Assembly (NCBI RefSeq): GCF_001649575.2
Contig: NC_051450.1
Location: 8,272,673-8,336,672 of the forward strand
Length of the DNA: 64,000 nucleotides
Source: Kryptolebias marmoratus
Taxonomy: Eukaryota > Chordata > Actinopteri > Cyprinodontiformes > Rivulidae
Direction: 5' to 3'
Part shown: one piece after another, positions 23,936-36,999 of the stretch
How the letters are laid out: the number at the start of each line of letters is the position of its first letter
Numbering within the stretch: the stretch's first letter is position 1
Notes under the pieces: generated by a model
What the model was told of the DNA's origin: nothing
Databases searched by the model: none
Seen by the model: only the letters and a program-made list of their open reading frames with translations
Made by a program: the position numbers and the translations under genes

Positions 23936-25719
23936 CACTGTATTCAGGGCATTTTAGTGCAATAAACTGTTAATCTAATAATCAATTCTTGTCTTTTGTG
24001 TTTTTGAAACAACGGTAGATTTAGATAAATGTAAATGTTTTAAAAACTATTGATGGAAACCACTCAATATATACAAACTGATACTGGTCATCAAGAGTAA
24101 TACTAACAAATCGAGTGACCAAAAAAAATCATAAAGTTAGGTTTTTAGAAGTTTATGAAGTCTTATAGGCTGAGTTTTATTCCTTTTATTTTTCCTTTGA
24201 AATCAGCAAATTGTAAAATCTTAACCTGTCAGCTGTCTGTAAATTTAGTTCATGACAATAGGATGTATGCTTAGTAACTGCTCATGTACGCTTTATAGAG
24301 TCATGTTCTGTGGCTTAATTTAATTTATTTATTGGAATATATAAAAGACAGTAAAAGGAAATTGTTCGTTTTAAATGATCGTTTAATCTACAGTAAAAGA
24401 AATTATTTTAAATGAAAAGAATCAGTAAACGATCACATCTGACACACTGGAGTGGCTAAGGTTTGCCATCGGTGCTGAAAAATGATTGATTTTCTTCTTT
24501 GGAGCTGCTGATTATTGGCTTGGCTTCACCTCAGGTCTGAAACCATCAGTTACATTTAGTTGTAATTAAACAAGTTTTTTTTTTTTTTTTTTACAAGAAC
24601 AGCTCGTCTTAGCCTGAACTTTATTCGGTCTGAAATGTTTCAGGAAGTCAGACTGTGGTGATGTTGCGCAGGATTACAGAAAATAATTGTTAGTTTAAGC
24701 ATTAAAACGGAGCCGTTTTATCGTATAGCTGGTGTATTTAGGGTGTGTATTTTTTGGTTTCTGTCACATTTGTGGATGATGAACCGGAAACATGGCAGCA
24801 TTCATCAGGTCTGTTTATATGACTGCAGAACTGTGGCGCCGGTGACCTCGGCGTGCTCGAGGAACAAAAGTGAGATTTCCCCGACAACCTCGGCTGATGA
24901 ACAACACCTGATGCCACGGCAACGTCTCACCGTCCCGCTTTAATCTGGACAAATTGCCGCCGTGGGTCCGCCACTAAATCCCTTTTATCTGCCTCGCCTG
25001 CAAATTCTCTGGAGCGCAGAAGACTCACTTCACAATCTATACACTACCCCCCCCCAGCACGGCTCATTATCTTAAGTGAGCGGCGATAGAATGCAGCGAA
25101 GCCGTCTCTTTCTGTCCTGTGTGTGCAAATGAGCAGCCGGAGTCCTGTCAGAGGTGTCTTTGTGTGACCCAGCTCATGTAAAAGCCCTGGAGAACGTGAG
25201 GATTTTCACGCTGAAGAGCTGCACGGCTTTGATGGAGGCGCTTCTGCCGTCTCAGGCGCCAGGCTTCCTCTGAAGACTGCAAACCCACCAGCAGGGGGAT
25301 AAGGGATGCAGGGGAATCAAAGCGTATTATTTTGGCAACAGCTGAGGACTTTATTGCGAAGACGGCTAAGGAAAAGAAAGCCATCCTTAAATTGGAAATC
25401 GGGTAGAGAGTTCCGTAGAGAGATCTCCATAAGGAGCTGCTTGAAAGTCCTTTTATATCACAGAGAAGGCCCCCCCACACACACACACACACACACACAC
25501 ACTGAGTGTCTTCCCTTCTGGAGAATGTCTGTGTGTGTGCTGATGTGTGAAACTAAGAGCATATGGTGCGAATAACTATCACACCTGCGGCTTGGAAACA
25601 CTGCAGAAAACCTGGCTGTCAGACGTCAGATGTTGTTGCTTGATGTGACGGGATCGTGACTTTTTTTTTAGTTGAGAATCAAAGCAAAAATGCAGGAGTG
25701 CTGCGTAAAACCCAAACAC
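23936..25719. other. Intronic stretch without recognised genes
   Basis: Non-coding DNA with T17 near 24575-24592 and a (CA)13 microsatellite at 25476-25502. The segment at about 24780-25150 is more balanced in GC and not obviously repetitive. No exon recognised. Confidence 0.4.
25476..25502. repeat. (CA)n microsatellite
   Basis: About 13 uninterrupted CA units after a C run. Confidence 0.95.
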
Positions 25720-26600
25720 TGTGATTCAACACCTTTAGCAGTAATAATCACTTTATCAGTCTTGGAGGAATTCTGGACCACTCTGTACTACGTTGCTTCA
25801 GTTCATTGAGGTTTAAGGTCCCAGCCCAACATTTCGATCAGGTCTGACTGGACCGTTGCAGCACCTTGATTCCTTTTTTTTTAGCCATTTTGTTAAAGAT
25901 TTTGCTGCTCTGTTCAGGATCATTGCTCTGCTGCATCCTGACCCAGTTTGGGTCAAGCTTCAGCTTCAGGCGGCCTCACCTTTGACTCCTGAATCCTTTG
26001 GGCTACGGAGGAGTTCGTGGTCGACTCAAAGACCGGAAGGAGCCCAAACCATCAGCCGTCCACCACTGTTCTGGTTGAGGTCTGTGGTGTTTGTGTCGAT
26101 GTGCTGTGTTTCCCGTGCAATATGACCAAACTCCTCATTTTCCTCTGGTCTCTTCCGTCTTAAGGACATCGTTCCAGAGGTCATGATGTTCATTCAGATG
26201 CAGCTAAATTATGCTGTCGTGTTCTTTTTTTTTTTTAGAGAAAGGAGGCGAATTCTTGCCAACCTTTCCAAACAAGTATTACTTGTTTAATCTTTCTCCA
26301 ATTGTCCTGTCATTAACTAACTGAGGTCTGTAGAGTCTGACATGGAGCTGCTGGGGTTCAGTTTCTCTGAATCTGACCTCAAGGAGGATCAGCTCGGGCG
26401 TCCATTCCTGGGAAGGACTGGCAGCTGTCCTAAATACTTCTCTCAGTAGAATGATGGACTCCAAATTGTTTGGAAACAACCTTCAGCCCTTTTCAAATTG
26501 ATCAGCACCAACAGTTGCATCTCTGAGGTCATTGCTGATATTTTCCCCATCTTGTCGTTGTGCTAATCCACACCTGTGCGCTCCAGAGCAGCAAACCGAC
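25720..26600 (-). pseudogene. Tc1-like transposase relic
   Basis: The minus strand carries a decayed transposase of the Tc1/mariner superfamily. The frame 26479-26279 keeps the N-terminal DNA-binding part: NNLESIILLREVFRTAASPS, then QEWTPELILLEVRFRETEPQ and NDRTIGERLNK, the helix-turn-helix region. Downstream (25750-26130) the catalytic part is recognisable at DNA level (minus-strand sense of TGGACCACTCTGTACTACG and GACTGGACCGTTGCAGCACC) but has several frameshifts. No terminal inverted repeats were identified. Non-functional. Confidence 0.75.
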
Positions 26601-29600
26601 AAAACTCTTCATTATGTTAAACTTTAGGATTCAGGATTTTAAATTTTTTTTGACTGCACACATTAGCGCTGCATCTTTTTCCTCAAGAAAGGTTTCAAAA
26701 CATCTTGGCATAAATTAAATACAAATTATACACCTCTGCTCATTTTCATCAGGCCAATCTCTAGGAAAATGTTTACTGTTTAAATATACTTAAAATGGAG
26801 AAGAACTCAGAATGAATCTTAAATCTTTATTTTTTTTTTGTTGCTGCTCCTTACAGACCAGATTATACAGTAAAAGCTGACCAGAGAGGATATTTTCTTT
26901 TTTTGGATGGGCTGACTCTGTAGGAAGATGTGAGACTGCCGCCGCAGAAATGTAAATTAGTACGACAGCTCGGGACACGAGAACGTGGAGCATGCTGATA
27001 GATTTGTCAGAAACGGGCCTGACTTGCGACTCTGGAGCTACACGCGGATCAGTTCATCGACTCGGTTTGGGTTGTCACCAGCCGGAGGTGTCGACGCCGA
27101 CACCGGCATCTGTGAAATATTCCTCTGCCTGATCAGAGGCAGACCTGTCAGCTTCGGGGCTGTCAGTCTCACTAAGGGAGATAAACAGGGAGCGAGCGAC
27201 GGGACGAAAACAGCTGACGAAAGACTTCACATCCATTTGTCAAACCTTAAACTACCTTAGCAGGTGGACCAGTATTCAGAGGACTCCAACTTTGATTCAC
27301 GTTTTTTTTCCCACTGTAACCCAAATAGTTTAGAAGATTCTTCTATTGTTATGTGTTGGAGGTATTTAGCATCCATTTGAAAGTATATTTTATGACACAT
27401 CCTGCTACAGTTTGTCCTCACATCTATCTATGCTGCTGCTGTGTCACTTTCCTTATCTGCAGGATTTCAGTTTGCACTTTAAATAGAAGGAGGTAGTAAA
27501 TTTAGGGCTATAATTAAAAGAAAAGTTTAACTTATGTAAAAAGGGGGCTGTCTTAATGACAAAAGATGGATTTTTCAAGTGCGCAAAGTTGGGTAGAGTT
27601 TTTCTGGGGCCAACAACTTGATGTTTGTTGCGTTTTCCTCTTTTGAACAGAGTAACATCACAGTGACGGTTAAGGTTCAAGGTCACTTTCTTAAAACCCG
27701 TAGGAAGACTTGTTTTGCAATGGTTCAAAACATTCATACAGACATCCAAACATCCGAACACCAACAGAAATAAATATAATGGTGCGAAAAGTGCTCCAAA
27801 TTCCACAACACAAGTCAAAGCAGGACACAAAAAGGGGAGAGCAAGACTTAAAAAAAAATCCATTAAAATCCAATGAAAACTGTTGAAAGTGGCAGCATCA
27901 TTTCAAAAACCTCCAAAGGGAGGTGCCCAGAAGACATCCTAATCAGATGAAAGTCATCATTTAAAAACAGGTGAGGCGGTAGTACGGTTTTAAGGTACAT
28001 CGTATGCTTTGAATACCCTCCTTGAATACTTGGCTACAAATTTTGCCCCGACAAACATTAAGTTGAGACTGTGCTCATGCTTGTGTATAAAAAACTTGCT
28101 TGCTGCACGTTTGGCCAGTTAAATTTTACAGGCTGATAAAATGACGTTACTGATAAGTCTTATAAAATGACACAAACCATCTATATGAAAAAACTTATCA
28201 CTTCTATTTATTATTCTTGCAACTGAGGCAGCAGCTGCCTGAGACAGAGAAGAAGGATGCAGCTAAGATCTATGAAAAGTCAACATTGGCCGGTTTGTTA
28301 GTGTTGTCATGGAGGCAGAGGGACACAATATTAGAACAAGCAGAGCCAGAGCTGACTGGATATTGTCGTGAGCCTGTGAGCCCCAAAAATGGCAATAATG
28401 TAACAACACCTGCTTCCTTCTTTGTGGTTTTGTTCCCCCACTAAATGGGTCCCAGTGCTAAACTGGAGCCAGAGCTTGGTTAAACACCAACTCTCTCAGT
28501 TTCCACTCCTGAAGGTTTTTGGCTACTGGCACCGAAAACCGAACTCGGCGTCAACTCTTTGCTGGACATCTTCAGCTAAAGGTTTTCCTGCCTGCTGTCT
28601 CCTGTGCAAACCTGAAAAGACCAACGTGCGGCAGGCTGGAAAAAAACAAGCTTCAGAACAGAAACGTACTTTATTGATACCCAGAGGGGAATTGGTTTGC
28701 CACGACAGCAGACAGTTTTAGACTTAAAAGCATTAAAACCGACACTAACAAAAAAGATAACATTGAACATAAGTTATGACAGAGGTGACATGTTGATCCT
28801 GTGGTTTTCCTGTAACCCTATAACTTTTATAGAGTATTTATATGCTTTAAAAGTTTCATCAAAGAGCCATTTGTTGTTGATTAGATGGATGATCATCTCA
28901 TTTCTGTGCTGTTCCTATGAAAGTAAAACCAAATGGGACATAATAGGAAAATAAAAACCATTTCTGCCACAAAATGTGCAGAAGTCATCTCTAACTTGCG
29001 TATTTTTCTTTTAGCTCCAACACTTGATTTTTTTTATTTTATTTTTTTCTTTTACAGAAAGAAAGCCTCATTAGTTGTTGGAAACCACTACTTTATGTGA
29101 TGAAAACGTTGGTTCAAGGGCAGACTTGCTTTAATCAATGAGCTTGGCACATTGCTCTGTAAAGGAGTGATGTGCCACGGCTTTGGTGGGAAATTGCCAT
29201 TGATTTAAAAACAGGCTTGGAAAAAATACCACTGTTACAGAGAGATGCACAGAGAGGGAAGGAATCTGCAAAACATACACAATAATACCAGTAAAGAGGG
29301 ATCAATAAAGATTAAAGAAGCCCAAGAAGAGATGGAGGACTTCCATAGAAACAATCAGGTTTACCATAAGGACAAGACAGAAAAACCTTCATAAAGCTGC
29401 AAAACAACCACACAAGTACAAATATAAAGACACACAACAGCAAAAAAAAGCTACAAGTTGTGTAAAATAACTACATAAAATGCACAGGAACAAAAAAGAA
29501 AGCACCTACACCTTTTACACATGAGCGGTCCAATGTGTAAAAGGTTTAAAATTTGGGTCAAATTAGGGTCACTTTTGTCACTTGACCAAATTTCTTTACT

Positions 29601-29957
29601 TTAATAAAGAACAAATAGTCTGCCAGCCTCACAAAGAGAAACTGACAGCTCAGTTTATGGATGAAATAATCAAAAGGTAATGTTTGTTTTAAGATCACTT
29701 TGTTGTAGACATATACCAGAAAAGTTACAGTAGTACTGATTACCGTTGATGTATTAATACATCTGTGGTTTGTAATCAGATTTTCATTGTTTCACTGTAC
29801 ATCACACTCAAATGTGTTTGAAATAAACAACATTTTTGAGTCAAGTTAACTGTTTGGTGGTCACAAACGCCTGTAGCTCACTGAGTTAAGATAAACCAGA
29901 CACAAAACTGCAAGAAAATATACAAAATCTTTGCATGAATTCACACTGAATTGGTCT
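26601..29957. other. Intronic stretch, mostly without recognised features
   Basis: Segment 28666-28700 (GTACTTTATTGATACCCAGA then GGGGAATTGG) matches the antisense tail common to many teleost LINEs. The rest shows only chance frames and AT-rich sequence. Confidence 0.4.
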
Positions 29958-30753
29958 TTAAAGGGGAAATGAAAAATGTTTTGACGGGAACATAAATCGA
30001 AAGGCTGTCATAAAAGTTGCTTGTTTTCAAAATATTGCATTTTAAAACATACTTACGAATTTTAAATTATTAACAAAAGACTAACAAAGTCACTAGGGTC
30101 TTCTCTGCATTTTTTCCGTGATCAAGTGTGACGTATTGAGTGCTAAACACAGGAACACCAACAAGGCTGTAAATACCAAATACAGACAGTGTGGGGGTGA
30201 AATGGTTCAGTTTGTTGTAATTAATTGTGCAAACCGACCAAAACTCCAACAGCTGAGTCATTCTTCAGCTTCCTGAAGGACAAGAAATTCTGATGGATGT
30301 GGTTAGTTTAGCTCCTGGTGAAAATTACAACCCAGAGTCTGATGACTGACTGTGGAGTTAACGTTTTGAAGAGGACCACCTGAAATACAAACCTTCAATA
30401 AAAGAACCACTACCTGTCGTTGTTCAGACCCACCGACATTATAAGCCTCGGGGGCTCCCTTTGTGAAGTGTGGGGCTCCAGTTTCCGACAGCATCACTCC
30501 AGACCAAAAAACAAAAGATTGCTTCTTCTGCTTCCATTTCTGTGACAGTAACCTCCTCAGTGTCCAACAGTGGTCTGCCACAGCTGGCCCCGCCTCCTTC
30601 TACGTCACCACGCTTTGTCATTTTGACCCAAAAACAAGTCATTAACGTTATAAACCAAAGAAATGGACCGCCAGAGTGCTTTATGATAGTGTTTAACTAA
30701 AAGAAAAACATGAAAACTCAATTTTTGAATATTTCACTTCATTTCCCCTTTAA
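29958..30753. mobile_element. Kolobok-like TTAA element with perfect 12-bp terminal repeats
   Basis: TTAA at 29958-29961 is followed by AGGGGAAATGAA, and the exact reverse complement TTCATTTCCCCT (30738-30749) precedes TTAA at 30750-30753. This is what a TTAA-targeting DNA transposon leaves. Segment 30201-30290 is related to the THAP-like exon of the copies at 36.2 and 57.5 kb (TTCAGTTTG, AATTAATTGTGCAAACCG, CTTCCTGAAGGACAAGAAAT) but is decayed. TTAA targets plus a THAP finger point to Kolobok. piggyBac also uses TTAA but lacks THAP. Confidence 0.75.
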
Positions 30754-33388
30754 TACGTGTTGACATCAGTACATAACCGTGAATAAATTGTGACATTCTT
30801 TTGAAAAAAGAAAAAAATTGCATCAATTTGTCCACTAAGTGTTTTATTTATGTCTCAATTTGACTGAGGTTGCCAACCCTTTCCAAAAGTTGTCTCATGG
30901 AAACCAAAATGAGAATTTTGCAACAAAGAAGTAAACATTACATTACACCAGTGTTTTCTAAGTTATTTGGAGCCCTAACCACCCCTCAAGTAAAGTGTTC
31001 TTCTTTATTAATCTTCCGTTGTGTCAGTTGTGTTTAAGTTTTAGCTGTCTGATTGAAAAGCAAGCAGATTATTTGTCTCGCTGACAGAAGGAGGACTGTT
31101 TGCACGGGTTTTCCTCCCTGATCCTGCAGCTGTCGCTGCCTGAAGCTGCTGCTCTGGTACATTTCTAACTTTTAAATGTTCAGTTGTTGGACTCAGCCCT
31201 GCTTTGCACTGCCAAGCAAAGGCACACACTCCATCAGCCTACGTCCCTGTTGTGGTACTTGAACCTCCTTGAGTCCTCTCATGTCATTTAATTGGCGTTT
31301 TAAACCCTGATTGCATTAAATGGGAAGTAGCTGTTATGCGCTAGCTTTAGTGGAGCTTCAGCGTGATCACAGTTAATGGGGAGAATGTCACTGGAAAGTT
31401 ATCCACTGTTATTTAAATGTGACTTATACCAGGGAGAAAATTAATGCATGAAGGTTAAAGTCGTCGTTGAATTATACAGAAGCTGTCAAGTGCTTCTTGC
31501 TCCGGGTATGGCTGGGAATATATTATTGTATAAAATGATACGTCTGGATAGTTATAGTTAAAGTGTTTTAAAAGTATTTCACAGGCAGCTTTTAAACAGG
31601 TGTTGTTGTGTTCTCTGAGTACTTTAGCTTGGTGGTGCAGGATAAATTTGGCATTTATCCTGAAGTGCAATTGGTGAGGTCCAACACTGACATTATGTCT
31701 GACTCAGTATCTTATTTTTAGTGCATTCATAGATTCAAGTCCTTCACACTAAACTGGGAAAATGACTTTTTACTGGGTCGATTTGTGAACAATAGTAGTG
31801 TTATTCTCATTGCTTGGTTTAGCATTTCTTCCATTCAACCAACCCCAAACTATCGTCCAAATGAAGTACATCATCGTACTTTTTCAATATGATGATGTCC
31901 TCTCAAAGCAGAACGAAGCATAAAACATGTCCCAGCTTAAGGCAGTATCTCACCGGGCTTGTGTCAGTCAAAGGAAGTTGGACTATTCTTTTGTCCCAAA
32001 TGTTCTCAATTTAGTTTTAACGAGTCGAAGTGCAAGAAAGTCAACTTTGGGAGGGTTTGGCAACCCGAACTGCGACTGATCAGAGACAAAAAAAAAGGGA
32101 ATCAATCGCGATCAAACGGAGACATGAGACGTGATTAAGACATCGTTACTAAAACACAAATGTGCAATAAGGACTGATTCAGTGTGTTTCCAAAGTGAAA
32201 TTCTGCATATTTTCTTGCAACCCTACCCCTCAATATAATCCACTAATATTTTATTTACAAAATTGTTGACAAAGAATGGGCTCTTTAGCAGAGTCTGTGT
32301 AACTGTTTTGGATGAAAGAAAACCTGCGTCTTATTTAGCATTGTGAACGAAGGGAAAATGTTAGTGTGTCAGTCTCATGATGGGTGATTCCTGAATGAAA
32401 CCTGTACAGACTAAATTAACTAATTAAATGAAAATGGCAACATCAGATTAGATTTGAACAAAAAACATGCTTAAATCCAAGCAGTTGAATTTCAATAAAA
32501 TCATGTTGTTGGAAAACATTAAAACTGTACCAAAAGAAAAAAAAAAATCTTCAGCCAGGTGTACCTTTGCTTTTGTCTTGCTTGCTTATGATTCTGCTCA
32601 CCTGTTGGAAACAGATTTGCATGCGGCAGACGACTCTGTGAAGCAGGCAATGTTTGTTTTGCTTTGCTCATAATTAACGTGTCAAACCGCTGGCGAAGAC
32701 GCCAAGGGACAAGGTGACAGAGAACAGTTGAAGGGGCAGTGCTGGAAATGTGTCATCGCCTCATCATTTCTCCCACCTTTGGTCTTTGGCTCGACGGCTT
32801 CGGTTTGAGGCACTGACAAAAACGACAGGGACGTAACAACCTCCGTCCCTTAGCGACGAGCCGGATACCACTGACGGACTCTTGAAAGCGTTTGCTCGCA
32901 GCGCTGCCATGAGAGCGCTGCGTGCGCTGCTGCGAGGCGCAGGTTAAACAGAAGCCGCTGCATGGGATGAATAACCAATAAGGTGTCTCTTTTCTTTATT
33001 TCTCTCCCATCAGACGGCTCACCTGCTGAATTTCGGCTCAACTCAAGCTGTTTCTTTTTTAAGTGTTTGGCCGAGGGAACGCGCCCTCACAAAGTCCCCC
33101 CCGCCGCACGCATTCGCTGATGCGAGAATAATCTAACGCTCAGCGGGAGGAACGGGGGTCAGGACGTTCTCAGTGCCAAAGGAACAAGATGTGTTCCTGA
33201 GTGCAAATGTAACAGGGCCGACTCTTATTTACCACTTCCTGTCTGAGTGAAAATCAACCGTATGGGAAAGGGAAACTCTTGAGCAAACATTTAGTCTGAA
33301 AGTTTAAGTAATATCATGCTTTTTGATGGCAACTCTTAACCTTCCTGAATCCCTTAAAAGAGAGAGAGATGCAGTGAGGCAGCCACTG
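30754..33388. other. Intronic stretch without recognised genes
   Basis: Non-coding, with chance frames only. Short GC-richer blocks at 32760-33180 show no conserved frame. Confidence 0.4.
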
Positions 33389-33648
33389 TTAAAGCTGAAC
33401 TGAAAAGTATTTTGAAGCCAACATCAGTTACAGTAAAGGAAATTTTCTAAAAAATAAAAAAAAGATACTTTTTTTATACCGAACATTGGAGAAACCACTC
33501 GGTTGTTTTCAGCCCCCCGTCCCCGATGTGTGACGTCAGGGGGCACGTCAGAGCTACAGTTCAGTGGAACCATTTTCCTTATTTATTAAATCCCGGTCAA
33601 AATTTTTTTGTCACCTCACAGCGGGGGGAAAAAAAGTCTCCCCTTTAA
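33389..33648. mobile_element. Short Kolobok-like deletion derivative
   Basis: TTAA at 33389 then AGCTGAACTGAAAAGTATTT and GAAGCCAACATCAGTT begin it as in the copies at 36.2 and 60.6 kb. It ends TCTCCCCT followed by TTAA (33645-33648). The 260 bases lack the THAP-like exon, so it is non-autonomous. Confidence 0.6.
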
Positions 33649-33934
33649 AATTTAACCTTGTCTTTCACTGAGCTATGACTGTTGACGAAAAACCTGAAAC
33701 GCTATTTGCGAGGGAGTTTCCAAAAAGTTTTGTTTTGACATATTTGCAGGAGCTTGTAAAATTTGCAAGACAAATTCTCTCTTTTTTTGTTATGCTCGCT
33801 AATTCCTGTTTTTTTTTTTTTGGCCCAAACATAATTTGGGCAAAAGTGTCACTTAGTGTGATTCCAGGTGAAAATGTGTGTATTTTGTGTTTTCAACTAG
33901 TCCCCAACAACTTCAGCCTAGTACCTTCAGCTGT

Positions 33935-33985
33935 TCGTGTCTGTGGGTTTTTACCGGATACTCCGGTTTCTTCCCGGTTACTCGA
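33935..33985 (+). repeat. Short fragment of the SINE-like family
   Basis: GTGTCTGTGGGTTTTTACCG and ATACTCCGGTTTCTTCCC match the middle of the SINE-like repeat at 16.76 and 61.19 kb. Only about 50 bases remain. Confidence 0.45.
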
Positions 33986-35349
33986 AAGGCGGGAAGGATG
34001 CCCTTCCTCCGCAAATTGGTAAAAAAAAAACTTGTTTGAAAAATAATTACATAAATAAATCACTTCTTAAAAAATTGGTTTATTTAAAAAAAAAAAGATG
34101 TCATTAATGAACTTAACTTAAAACGATGAACATATCAACACAAAACCAGACAGCGTCTTGTGAATTTTAATCCCGTGACAAACAACAGCTCTACAGTCTC
34201 ATTCATGGTTTTGTGGGGGGATTTATTGCTGTTTATTCCTTCTCACTGGGGTTGATACGGGATTACCTGCAAACCCCTGAACTCCTCAGGCAGCTTTTCA
34301 CACCTGCTCCTGGAGTCGCACATTCTTTAATGAAGCCGCATGCTTCAAGTGAGAAGCTGCGTCCCACTGTGCGTCACCACCGGGCTGACATTTTACCCAT
34401 TCCAGCCACCCGGGGGTTTCCACATAAACAAGCCTCACCCCGCTCCCTGCTTTGCAGCAATTTTATTATGCCAGTCGTGTTGAGTCTTATGTGTGGTTAT
34501 TTATAACTCCTATCCTTTCTCCTTGTGTGTGTGTGTTCTGCTGGTAATTCCCAGTAGGTTCCAGGCTTGTCAGGCTGCTGCTCAGTCACTCAGCACCATT
34601 ACTAAATCATACGTCACTCCTCTTCCCCCACAAACGAAAGCTTCTATACAAACGGGAAGGACAGAAGCTGCAACATTTGTTTCAGCCAGATGTCAGACTC
34701 CGTTCTCTAGCAGCTCCTGACCTGTTCTGGGGGATATTTTAGTTGTGTTTTGAAGCCTGTAGGTGTGAGGGAAAGTGGGTCAGTCAGCGTGCCCTGGTTG
34801 CTGCTCAGTTGAACCGATAAATCATGCTGTTAAGTTGCAGACATAGTCGTTCCTCGAGCTCCTCGAGCTCCTCGTGCTCCTCGCGCTCCTCGCGGTTGTT
34901 TTATTACCTGGGAAACTTAACTCAGTGTTCATATACGGGCATTTTTATTGCCAGTCAAACATCCGAATGGCTTCACTGCCATACTAGAAAGTAAGAAATG
35001 TAAATAAAATGTTTGAATAATGTTTTTAATTCAAATAAATTCATGATTAAATAATAAATGTGAAGTTACAGTTCACTAGAGTTGTGACAGTGTCATATTT
35101 AGTCATTGTAAATAAAATATTGTTACATAAAATATTAATTTCGATTGCAATACCTGAAAAAATCTCAAAAGTTTACTTAAGGTAGCCTCTTCATTGGGAT
35201 TTTCCTATTAGTGTTTTACACCCAGCAATTTTATTTGGATGATTAATTGTGATTATTTATCACAACCAATTCAAATTAACTAAATTTTTATTTGCCATAA
35301 AAGGCGGGAGATCAGGCCTGTGTATACAATTTTGTCTATTAGCACAATA
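33986..35349. other. Intronic stretch without recognised genes
   Basis: AT-rich with A and T tracts; includes the 9-bp minisatellite at 34851-34895. No exon or dated transposon is recognised. Confidence 0.4.
34851..34895. repeat. 9-bp minisatellite, five units
   Basis: Units TCCTCGAGC, TCCTCGAGC, TCCTCGTGC, TCCTCGCGC, TCCTCGCGG, drifting along the array. Rich in CpG. Confidence 0.9.
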
Positions 35350-35525
35350 TCTCATGACAGGATGGATCTTAATGAAACTATTAGACATTATTCACTGAAC
35401 TTTTAGAATCAACCTGATTCAAGATGGCCGCCACAGCTAATCAACCTTGTGGTAGAGGCTGAGAGTCATCTTCATCACGTACTTTGAGCATCACTTGACA
35501 TGTTTGTTTGAAATTGGCAATAATT
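35350..35525. repeat. Dispersed repeat with ATGGCCGCCACAGCTAATCA core, second copy
   Basis: The segment AAGATGGCCGCCACAGCTAA and the upstream ATCTTAATGAAACT phrase match the copy at 4.19-4.43 kb in order. This is a degraded non-coding repeat. Confidence 0.5.
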
Positions 35526-36200
35526 CCTTCGAGGATGGCTAGTTTTACGTGCATTTTTCACAGATCATGTATTTGAGCGTTTTGCACTAGGCATGTAGAT
35601 TTATTTTGGAAAGAAGAAGACTGGGGTAGGAATGGTAACGGAAACACTTGAAAAATGAGAAGTATGAAGAATTCATGTAGAGGTTTCACTCAAAGAGCAT
35701 GGAGGAAATCGTGAGGGAGAGCAACAGAGTGGATGGGACTACTGGGCCACAAAGCATTTATGTCAGATCAAAGCTAATCCATATCTTTGGGAGAAGGATT
35801 CAGTAAAACCCCAGACTGTCTCTGCCTCCCGTCTCCTTCTGTTCACCCACCTCAGCTGTTTGCAGAACTGGTCGGATTTCTGTGCACCTCTTTCTTAACT
35901 TTGACTCGGCGTGGAGAAACTAGGTCAGCCGTGGAGTGCAACGCGAGGAGGCGGAAGACGTGAGTGGTCTGCTCTCCAGCCTCGCTTGCGTTTGCCTCCA
36001 GGGAGCTTCTGCTGTTGCAGCTGCTGAAGGCAACAGAAGGAGACGTACCTGAGACTGGGCCACAGGACAGACGAGTGCCGATATATTACTCGATAGACAA
36101 ACTGGACTTGACTGAAGTAAAGTGTAGAAGTTCCTGGATATTTAGCAGGCTATTTTGTACGAAAGTCCAGGAAAAAAGCTCAAGAGTTTAGCAGTGTTCT
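35526..36200. other. Intronic stretch without recognised genes
   Basis: A 75-codon open frame at 35964-36191 is not recognised and lacks support. The segment ends against the Kolobok-like element at 36201. Confidence 0.35.
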
Positions 36201-36999
36201 TTAAAGCTGAACTTAAAAGTGTTTTGAAGCCAACATCAGTTGAAAGAGAATCATTAAATATGCTTATTGTAAAATAAAAAAAAAATTAAAAAAAAATTCT
36301 TTTTGGAAAATTTTACAATAAACATATATAAAAAAAACAAAAACTTTTTTTTTTAGATCGAACATTGAAGAAACCACTTGGGTGTTTTCAGCTTTTTCCG
36401 TGACCGCCCTGATGTGTGACGTCCTTAGAGCCACTGAGGTTCACAGCACTCTGCCATTCATCAGTGAGTGGATGAATATTGATACAATATAGTTCAGTTT
36501 AATGGAATTAATTGTTCGAACCGGCCAGAAAATACCACTGGAGTTTCATTTTTTAGCTTACCGAAAGACAAAAACCTTCCTCATATTTGGATCTATGAGC
36601 TCCAATGTGGGAATTACTATCAGAACTCATGTTCGGACCACTTCAAAGGGAAGCACTGCTCCAACCCTCGTTACTGCAGTGGACTGGCTTCACTCCAAAA
36701 AAGCAGAACATTTTGCCAGCAGCAATCTCAAGTATTTTTATATTTTAAAAGAAAAGACAAATGGAGAGGAGGACATCTCCACAGAGAAGGAGACGAGAAA
36801 CAGGAAGTTTTACTTCAAACGTGACGTGAATCCGCGCTGTCATTAAAAGGTGTTCTAAAAAGGCTTCTTCTTCCATTTCCATTTGTAAGCAACCGGACAG
36901 TAGTGGCGTTTCATCATTCTCCAGCACTTTGGGTGTGTTTGACTAAATAACATTTGTGAAATGTCAATTTTTTGAGATTTGATTTCAGTTCACCTTTAG
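36201..36999. mobile_element. Kolobok-like element with THAP-like and P2X7-like remnants
   Basis: It opens TTAA then AGCTGAACTTAAAAG and closes TTTCAGTTCACCT then TTAG, imperfect inverted repeats next to TTAA-type targets. The + strand (about 36495-36690) carries a THAP-like exon with frameshifts (ATTAATTGTTCGAACCGGCC; TGTGGGAATTACTATCAGAA). The minus strand near 36890-36845 encodes LQMEMEEEAFLEH, the start of the acidic P2X7-like frame better kept at 59.74 kb. Confidence 0.7.
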
